Below are positions 40,828-45,537 of a DNA stretch of 45,537 nucleotides, one piece after another. The stretch covers positions 1-45,537 of the forward strand of contig CAZSHG010000024.1 of assembly GCA_964606695.1 (NCBI GenBank), written 5' to 3'. Position numbers and translations under genes: made by a program. Source of the stretch: CAZSHG01 sp964606695 [NCBI: uncultured bacterium] (GTDB lineage: Bacteria; UBP14; UBA6098). The first letter of the stretch is position 1; every line of letters begins with the position of its first letter. The notes under the pieces are model-generated. The model was not told the origin of the DNA and did not search any database. It saw only the letters and a list, made by a program, of their open reading frames with translations.

Positions 40828-42351
40828 TTATTTTAGGTATGTAATTAGCTTAACCATTTTCTTTCGTCCTACAACACAGCTCGCCAGGTATTTTCCAGAC
40901 GGAATATCCGTATGAGGTTGCCATATCAAATCGCTTTCCCGAGAAGAAGCGGGAATTTCATGGATAAGATTTCCAATGATATTGAATATCTTAATTCTGG
41001 GATATTCCTCCAGTGTTCCGCCTTCGTAGCTGAATTTGAAAGAACAGCGAGAATTGAAGGGATTTGGGGAAGCTATAAAGAATATTTCAGAAGGTAAATC
41101 GGCGGTTTCCTTTTCAGGTGTCTCTCTATCTTTTTCTTCAACCATAATGAGTTCTCTATCATCCTCACGCTTATGGATTTTGATTGCGGCTATATATGCG
41201 TTATAACCTTCATCAGCTTGAAACATGGTTCCTAATATTACTATTATACTGTCCGATATTGCTATTGCATTATTAATATAGCCGCTGTTACTTCCCCCAA
41301 AATAGTATTCATCTTTAATATTACCATATGGATCAATCCTCACGATATAAGCGTCACTCTCATTTATTATATTATTTTTCACAATACCATAAATCAAAAT
41401 ATCTCCATTTGGAACCTTAACTACATTATGGAAACTGTAACTTAAATTTGCGCTTTGATATGTCTTTATCCATAAGGTATCACCCTCAACATTTGTTTTC
41501 AATAGATAACTAATATAAGTCTTAGTTTCTCTATTATACACTAATCCAGTAAACAAGAGATTATGGTCTCTCAATTCCGTTGGAAACATTAGTTGAGTGC
41601 CTCCGCCAGAAAAATAGCTATTAAATTTTAATACTTCTCCGTTTTCGTTGATAGTTATCATGATTGCATCACACGAATCACTACTATCATCACTGCGCAT
41701 TCGACCCGGGCTTGATATCACATAGCAATTGTTTGATAGCTTCTCAATTTGCGGAAATAGTAGGCCATCGACAATTATTTCTGGCAAAACATCACTCTTT
41801 GTATACTCCTTTTCCCATATAACCTCTCCGAAATTGTCAATTTTTATCGCTTTTAGAGTCGATAAACTAATATTAAGGTCAGGATGCTTTGTTCCAAAGG
41901 CAATATAGCCATCCTCTGTTTTGAATATTCTAACTAATCTCTTAATATCATACTCCTTTTCCCAAATAACATTCCCGTTGTTATTCACCATCGTAATATA
42001 ACCAAATTCTATATGACGCATCAAAGTATCTGTATAGACTGCTATTCCACAAAAAACATAACCATCTAAGCCCAAATCTAAGATGTCGATTGCCAAAACC
42101 GAAGGATAGCAATCGATGTCGCTATAACTATCCAGAATACTATATTTTCTACTCCAAACTAATTTCCCATTAGAATCTACTTTATTTATACTCGCTTTAT
42201 TCATAACCACTCCACCAATTAATAACGATCTATCAGCGGTTTGAACAATGGATCCCCCGCTACTTAGGTCATTATTATCGAAAATAGTAATCCAATCATT
42301 ACTAAAAATGCATGTTGTTATCAGTGATATCAGAACTACAATTTTTTTCAT
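40828..42351 (-). CDS. Secreted beta-propeller-like protein with sorting domain
   Basis: A 507-residue protein; AAGGAAGAG precedes the ATG; signal peptide MKKIVVLISLITTCIFS. Residues 20-385 carry repeated blades of the form 'I..D..G.V.W.K.Y' (SNGKLVWSRKY, NNGNVIWEKEYDI, NFGEVIWEKEYTK, VEGDTLWIKTY) alternating with GGYV.GG-like strands, typical of secreted propeller or 'PKD-less' FCB proteins. After an acidic linker (VEEKDRETPEKE) comes the sorting domain: FIASPNPFNSRCSFKFSYE, IKIFNIIGNLIHEI, DLIWQPHTDIPSGKYLASCV. AT-rich relative to its neighbours. Function unknown; likely surface-attached. Confidence 0.78.
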   Translation of the reverse strand: MKKIVVLISLITTCIFSNDWITIFDNNDLSSGGSIVQTADRSLLIGGVVMNKASINKVDSNGKLVWSRKYSILDSYSDIDCYPSVLAIDILDLGLDGYVFCGIAVYTDTLMRHIEFGYITMVNNNGNVIWEKEYDIKRLVRIFKTEDGYIAFGTKHPDLNISLSTLKAIKIDNFGEVIWEKEYTKSDVLPEIIVDGLLFPQIEKLSNNCYVISSPGRMRSDDSSDSCDAIMITINENGEVLKFNSYFSGGGTQLMFPTELRDHNLLFTGLVYNRETKTYISYLLKTNVEGDTLWIKTYQSANLSYSFHNVVKVPNGDILIYGIVKNNIINESDAYIVRIDPYGNIKDEYYFGGSNSGYINNAIAISDSIIVILGTMFQADEGYNAYIAAIKIHKREDDRELIMVEEKDRETPEKETADLPSEIFFIASPNPFNSRCSFKFSYEGGTLEEYPRIKIFNIIGNLIHEIPASSRESDLIWQPHTDIPSGKYLASCVVGRKKMVKLITYLK

Positions 42352-42370
42352 ATCAATCAGCTCTCTTCCT

Positions 42371-43543
42371 TTAAGGTTTATCTTTTATCTCCCCCAAAAA
42401 ACTCTCCCCGTCCTCCGTGGGTTCCGTGCCGAGGAATTCCGCTATCGTTTGGCCGAGGTCGGCGAAGGTCGAGCGGTCGGGAATGCGTCCGGGCTTAATA
42501 ATTTTGCCCCACATCACCAGCGGAACTACCTCCCGCGAGTGGTCGGTGCTCGGTGTCGTCGGGTCGTTGCCATGGTCGGCGGTTATGAAGAGAAGATCGT
42601 CGTCCGCCATAGCCTCCATAAGGCGCGGCAAAGCTAAATCGAACTCTTTCAAACCCTCGGTCATGCCTCGGCAATCGTTGCGGTGTCCCCATAGCATATC
42701 AAAGTCCACGAGGTTTGTGAAGACTAATCCCCTGTCAAATTCCTTGACAACTCGAATCGTCTCCACGATACCCTCGCTGTTCGAATGGGTATAAACCGGC
42801 TCGGTGATTCCGACCCCCGCAAACAAGTCCATTATCTTGCCGATGCCAACCACTGGCAACCACGCGCGTTCGACCTTGGTGAGCAGAGTCGGCGCGAGGG
42901 GTTCGACGGAAAAATCCTTGCGTTTGGGCGTCCGCGAGAAATTCCCCGCCTTGCCGATGAAGGGTCGCGCGATAACCCTGCTGACAGAGTGTTTGCCGAC
43001 GAGAATATTCCGCGCGAACCGGCACCAGTCGTAAAGCAGGCCCACCGGCACGATCTCCTCGTGGGCGGCTATCTGGAACACGGAATCTGCGCTGGTATAG
43101 ACGATGGGTTTGCCCGTGCGGACATGCTCCTCCCCCAGCTCCGCGATAATCTCCGTGCCGCTTGCGACGCAGTTCCCAATCACGCCCCGCCCGATTTTGC
43201 GCGAGAACGCCTCGATTATTTCCGGCGGGAAGCCGTTCGGGTAGGTCGGGAAAGGCTCGCGGACGATGAGACCCGCCAGCTCCCAATGCCCGGAGGTGGA
43301 ATCTTTCCCCGCCCCCATGGGTATCAGCCGCGTAACAGCGCCCAGCGGTGGGTTTTGCGGCGGCATTCCCTCGATATCCGCGAGGTTACCGAGCCCGAGA
43401 GCCTGCAGGTTGGGCAAATCCAGCCCACCCATCGCGCGCGCGGTATTGACCAGCGTCGCACTGCCTTCGTCGCCGTATTGGGCGGCATCGGGGGCTTCGT
43501 CCAGCCCGACCCCGTCGAGAATTATTATAATAGCCTTGCTCAT
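42371..43543 (-). CDS. deoB: Phosphopentomutase
   Basis: A 390-residue protein from ATG 43543 (a GTG four codons earlier is possible). It interconverts ribose 1-phosphate and ribose 5-phosphate (and the deoxy forms) in nucleoside salvage, as a cytosolic metalloenzyme of the alkaline phosphatase superfamily. Visible motifs: IIILDGVGLDEAPDA (first metal Asp), GKDSTSGHWELAG (the phosphorylated Thr/Ser region), YTSADSVFQIAAHEE, FTNLVDFDMLWGHRND, and FITADHGNDPTTPSTDHSRE with the metal-binding DHGND and DHSRE. Length matches DeoB (about 390-405). It is the only clear housekeeping gene in the window and is divergent from the amidohydrolase gene. Confidence 0.95.
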   Translation of the reverse strand: MSKAIIIILDGVGLDEAPDAAQYGDEGSATLVNTARAMGGLDLPNLQALGLGNLADIEGMPPQNPPLGAVTRLIPMGAGKDSTSGHWELAGLIVREPFPTYPNGFPPEIIEAFSRKIGRGVIGNCVASGTEIIAELGEEHVRTGKPIVYTSADSVFQIAAHEEIVPVGLLYDWCRFARNILVGKHSVSRVIARPFIGKAGNFSRTPKRKDFSVEPLAPTLLTKVERAWLPVVGIGKIMDLFAGVGITEPVYTHSNSEGIVETIRVVKEFDRGLVFTNLVDFDMLWGHRNDCRGMTEGLKEFDLALPRLMEAMADDDLLFITADHGNDPTTPSTDHSREVVPLVMWGKIIKPGRIPDRSTFADLGQTIAEFLGTEPTEDGESFLGEIKDKP

Positions 43544-43563
43544 AACAACGAACACCTCAAGTT

Positions 43564-43618
43564 AAAGATCAAACAAACGTCTGCAATGAATCTAAGTCTT
43601 GAAAGGCGGTTTGTAAAG
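43564..43618. repeat. 55-bp direct repeat, copy 1
   Basis: This 55-base segment, beginning AAAGATCAAACAAACG, is identical to the last 55 bases of the window (45483-45537). The two copies flank the amidohydrolase gene in direct orientation. Confidence 0.95.
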
Positions 43619-43637
43619 GGGAAAACGAAATTAACTC

Positions 43638-43665
43638 TTGCGGAAATTAGAAACCGTTTTATATT
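43638..43665 (+). promoter_or_regulatory. Possible sigma70-like promoter of the amidohydrolase gene
   Basis: TTGCGG (43638-43643), a 16-bp spacer and TATATT (43660-43665) lie 32 bp before the ATG. Weak evidence; FCB consensus may differ. Confidence 0.3.
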
Positions 43666-43696
43666 GTATATCAATCTTACAAGAAAGGATTAGATT

Positions 43697-45469
43697 ATGA
43701 AAAAAATAGTGATGTTGCTTGTTATTTTATCTATGGGATTTATTTCCTGCAGTGGAATTTTAAAATTCACACGAGAAGGTAGCAACCCGGCGGATATCGT
43801 TATACTCAACGCCAGAATCTGGACAAGCGATAGTCTTCAACCGAGAGCTCAAGCCGTCGCGATAACGGGCGAAATTATCAGCTATGTCGGATCGAATGAA
43901 GGGGCTATGGATTTCATTGGCGAAGATACGCAGGTGATTCAAGCCAGGAAACGACGCATCACCCCCGGATTCGTCGATAATCACTGCCATGTTCTCTGGA
44001 TAGGCGGCTTGCTGGCCCTCATGCCGGTGGATTTATACGAATGCAATAGCCTGGAGGACGTTGCTGAAGTAGTTAGGAAAACTGCGGAAGACAAACCTGA
44101 TTTGCCTTTTGTCGGAGGTATCGGATGGAAACCTGAATATCTGCCAAACAGAACACCGACAAAGGAAATGCTCGACGAAATCGTTTCGGACAGGCCGGTA
44201 ATCCTGATGTCGTATAGTGGGCAAGGCGGATGGATGAACAGTCAAGCAATCGATATTTGTTCCAAAGCCGACCCGAATGCATTCTCGTATTTAGCGCCGG
44301 TCAAAGACGAAACTACCGGCGATTGGACTGGAGAATTCAAACATTTTCACGCTTTCAATTTTCTGAATTTCTTCACATGGGATGATCTTGGCGAGGATGG
44401 TCGCCGCATGTTCGAAGATAAAATAAAAGAAGCTTTGCATAGTGGAATAAGCACCGGAGTAACCGCATATCACGACGTGCAAATCTACGACGAGTTTATT
44501 CCCTTTCTTCTCGATATGAACAAAAAAGGCGAATTCAACGATGTTAGGGTTCGACTCGCCTATTACATTGGACACGAAGAATTACATAACGAAGAAAAAT
44601 TGATATCGAACTTAAAATATTGGAAAGGTCTCGACGAGAAATATTCGGACGACCATTTCAATATTGGGAATTCGGCAAAAATGTATATAGACGGCACAGC
44701 CGACAACCTGACCTGCTTTATGTTAGAACCTTTCTCCTCCGATCCCGGCAACTATGGCGAACCTGTCTGGACTCAAGATGAATTCGATACACTTGTTAAT
44801 ATATTAGACATACTTAAAATACAAGCCTGCACGCACTCCGTTGGCGACGCAGGGATTCATCGTGTAATTAACTCCTACGAAAAGGCTATTAAGAAGAATA
44901 GCAGTATCGACGCGCGTCATAGGAGCGAGCATTGCGAACTGCCTATTCCGGAAGATATCGAAAGGATGGCGGAATTAGGAATTTATGCCTCGATGCAACC
45001 CTGTCATTTCTATGGTTGCGACGAACCGATTGCTCTGGCTCTCGGCGAAGATAGAGTTAAAGGAATTATGCCCTGGAACAGCTTATCTGAAGCCGGAGTA
45101 TCCGTTTCTTTCGGAAGCGATTGGTGCACAAGCCCGTTCAACCCGTTTTATGGGCTATTAATCGCCAGCAAGAGAATGAATTACAAAAACGAAATGAACT
45201 GGAAAAAGGAAGAAAAAGTCCCTATAGGTGACGCTATTAATTTCTGGACGATCGGTTCTGCAAAAGCGCTATTCTGGGATGACAAAATCGGTTCCATCGA
45301 AGTAGGCAAATACGCCGACCTTGTTATATTCAATACCGATCCGATGGAAGTGGGCACACTTTGGTTCCTGTTGACTCACGAAATAGACCTGGGAACACTG
45401 GACGATTTTGTCGATATAACGATGGTCGGCGGTAAAATTGTATATAAGAAAGAAGGGGCGGAGTTATAA
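43697..45469 (+). CDS. Amidohydrolase-family lipoprotein (YtcJ-like)
   Basis: A 590-residue protein with AAGGA upstream. Signal peptide with lipobox (MKKIVMLLVILSMGFISC) predicts a lipid-anchored protein. The mature part is an amidohydrolase 3-type TIM-barrel metallohydrolase: ADIVILNARIWTSD entry strand, metal-binding HxH in TPGFVDNHCHVLW, a barrel His in ACTHSVGDAGI, HRSEHCELP, and the metal Asp in VSFGSDWCTSPFNP, ending in the small beta domain (GKYADLVIFNTDP, VDITMVGGKIVYK). Substrate is unknown; such proteins cleave amides or related bonds in periplasmic or external compounds. The gene is flanked by a 55-bp direct repeat, so it may be one unit of a tandem duplication. Confidence 0.88.
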   Translation: MKKIVMLLVILSMGFISCSGILKFTREGSNPADIVILNARIWTSDSLQPRAQAVAITGEIISYVGSNEGAMDFIGEDTQVIQARKRRITPGFVDNHCHVLWIGGLLALMPVDLYECNSLEDVAEVVRKTAEDKPDLPFVGGIGWKPEYLPNRTPTKEMLDEIVSDRPVILMSYSGQGGWMNSQAIDICSKADPNAFSYLAPVKDETTGDWTGEFKHFHAFNFLNFFTWDDLGEDGRRMFEDKIKEALHSGISTGVTAYHDVQIYDEFIPFLLDMNKKGEFNDVRVRLAYYIGHEELHNEEKLISNLKYWKGLDEKYSDDHFNIGNSAKMYIDGTADNLTCFMLEPFSSDPGNYGEPVWTQDEFDTLVNILDILKIQACTHSVGDAGIHRVINSYEKAIKKNSSIDARHRSEHCELPIPEDIERMAELGIYASMQPCHFYGCDEPIALALGEDRVKGIMPWNSLSEAGVSVSFGSDWCTSPFNPFYGLLIASKRMNYKNEMNWKKEEKVPIGDAINFWTIGSAKALFWDDKIGSIEVGKYADLVIFNTDPMEVGTLWFLLTHEIDLGTLDDFVDITMVGGKIVYKKEGAEL

Positions 45470-45482
45470 AAATAATAAACTG

Positions 45483-45537
45483 AAAGATCAAACAAACGTC
45501 TGCAATGAATCTAAGTCTTGAAAGGCGGTTTGTAAAG
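45483..45537. repeat. 55-bp direct repeat, copy 2 (window end)
   Basis: Identical to 43564-43618 and running to the last base of the window, 13 bp after the amidohydrolase stop. If the similarity continues beyond the edge, another amidohydrolase copy would follow. Confidence 0.95.

Noticed and set aside
40195-40836. A 213-codon plus-strand frame
   Set aside because: It runs through array D, the GTCATTCCCG repeat and the antisense of a relic sorting domain; only the first 30 codons could be genuine, without family support.
42785-43693. A 302-codon plus-strand open frame opposite deoB
   Set aside because: Shadow of phosphopentomutase; no family pattern and no ribosome-binding site.
1-45537. 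tRNA, rRNA or riboswitch genes
   Set aside because: No cloverleaf with a recognisable T-loop, rRNA segment or known riboswitch core was seen by eye; weak structures could still be missed.

Overview
Organism. No rRNA or other taxonomic marker is present. The window looks like an uncultured Gram-negative-like bacterium of the FCB group (relatives of the WOR-3, TA06, Zixibacteria and Cloacimonadota type lineages). The basis is a set of large secreted proteins ending in 'PNPFN...' FlgD-like/type-IX-like C-terminal sorting domains, cohesin/dockerin-like modules, LVIVD debris, lipoproteins and dense dispersed hairpin repeats. The exact phylum cannot be fixed from this sequence. Both ends look like assembly edges: the left end starts inside a gene fragment, and the last 55 bases repeat 43564-43618 exactly.

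Layout. 1-5654 is a defence (restriction-modification) island. Two complete type II cassettes sit between pieces of an older locus. The first is a R.PabI-family nuclease/glycosylase with an adenine methyltransferase. The second is an SPPY-type methyltransferase with a BglII-like endonuclease. Each cassette is preceded by an N-terminal stub of an EcoRI-type adenine methyltransferase. The second is followed by the C-terminal HNH end of a DUF262/HNH-type protein and an unknown two-gene pair. 5655-14240 holds two proteins with helical domains, each directly behind a degenerate 21-bp tandem array, a 1404-residue secreted protein with a phage tail-collar C terminus, and two toxin-antitoxin-like pairs. 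14291-22102 is a secretion operon: an NlpE-like protein, a 2202-residue calcium-binding protein and a small sorting-domain protein. 22102-23250 has stacked palindromes and a 5'-truncated IS4-family transposase. 23388-25655 is a secreted transglutaminase-like protein. 29733-25769 (minus strand) is a cohesin lipoprotein plus a vWA/cohesin/dockerin-like protein. 29900-30620 is gene debris. 30711-39197 is a giant subtilase, a small secreted beta protein and a chaperone-like Ig protein. 39198-40826 contains two more 21-bp arrays flanking a dead dinB, then a relic sorting domain. The right end has a sorting-domain beta-propeller-like protein, phosphopentomutase and an amidohydrolase lipoprotein.

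How it fits together. Most of the window is cell-surface and secretion biology interleaved with defence and toxin genes and with repeat-driven turnover. The most unusual signal is a set of four separate arrays with a strict 21-bp period (two DNA helical turns, seven codons). Each has its own core motif. Two lie immediately upstream of genes for helical-domain proteins, and two bracket the broken dinB. A second unusual signal is that unrelated dispersed repeats have been inserted in frame into the same loop of the C-terminal sorting domain in two different genes.
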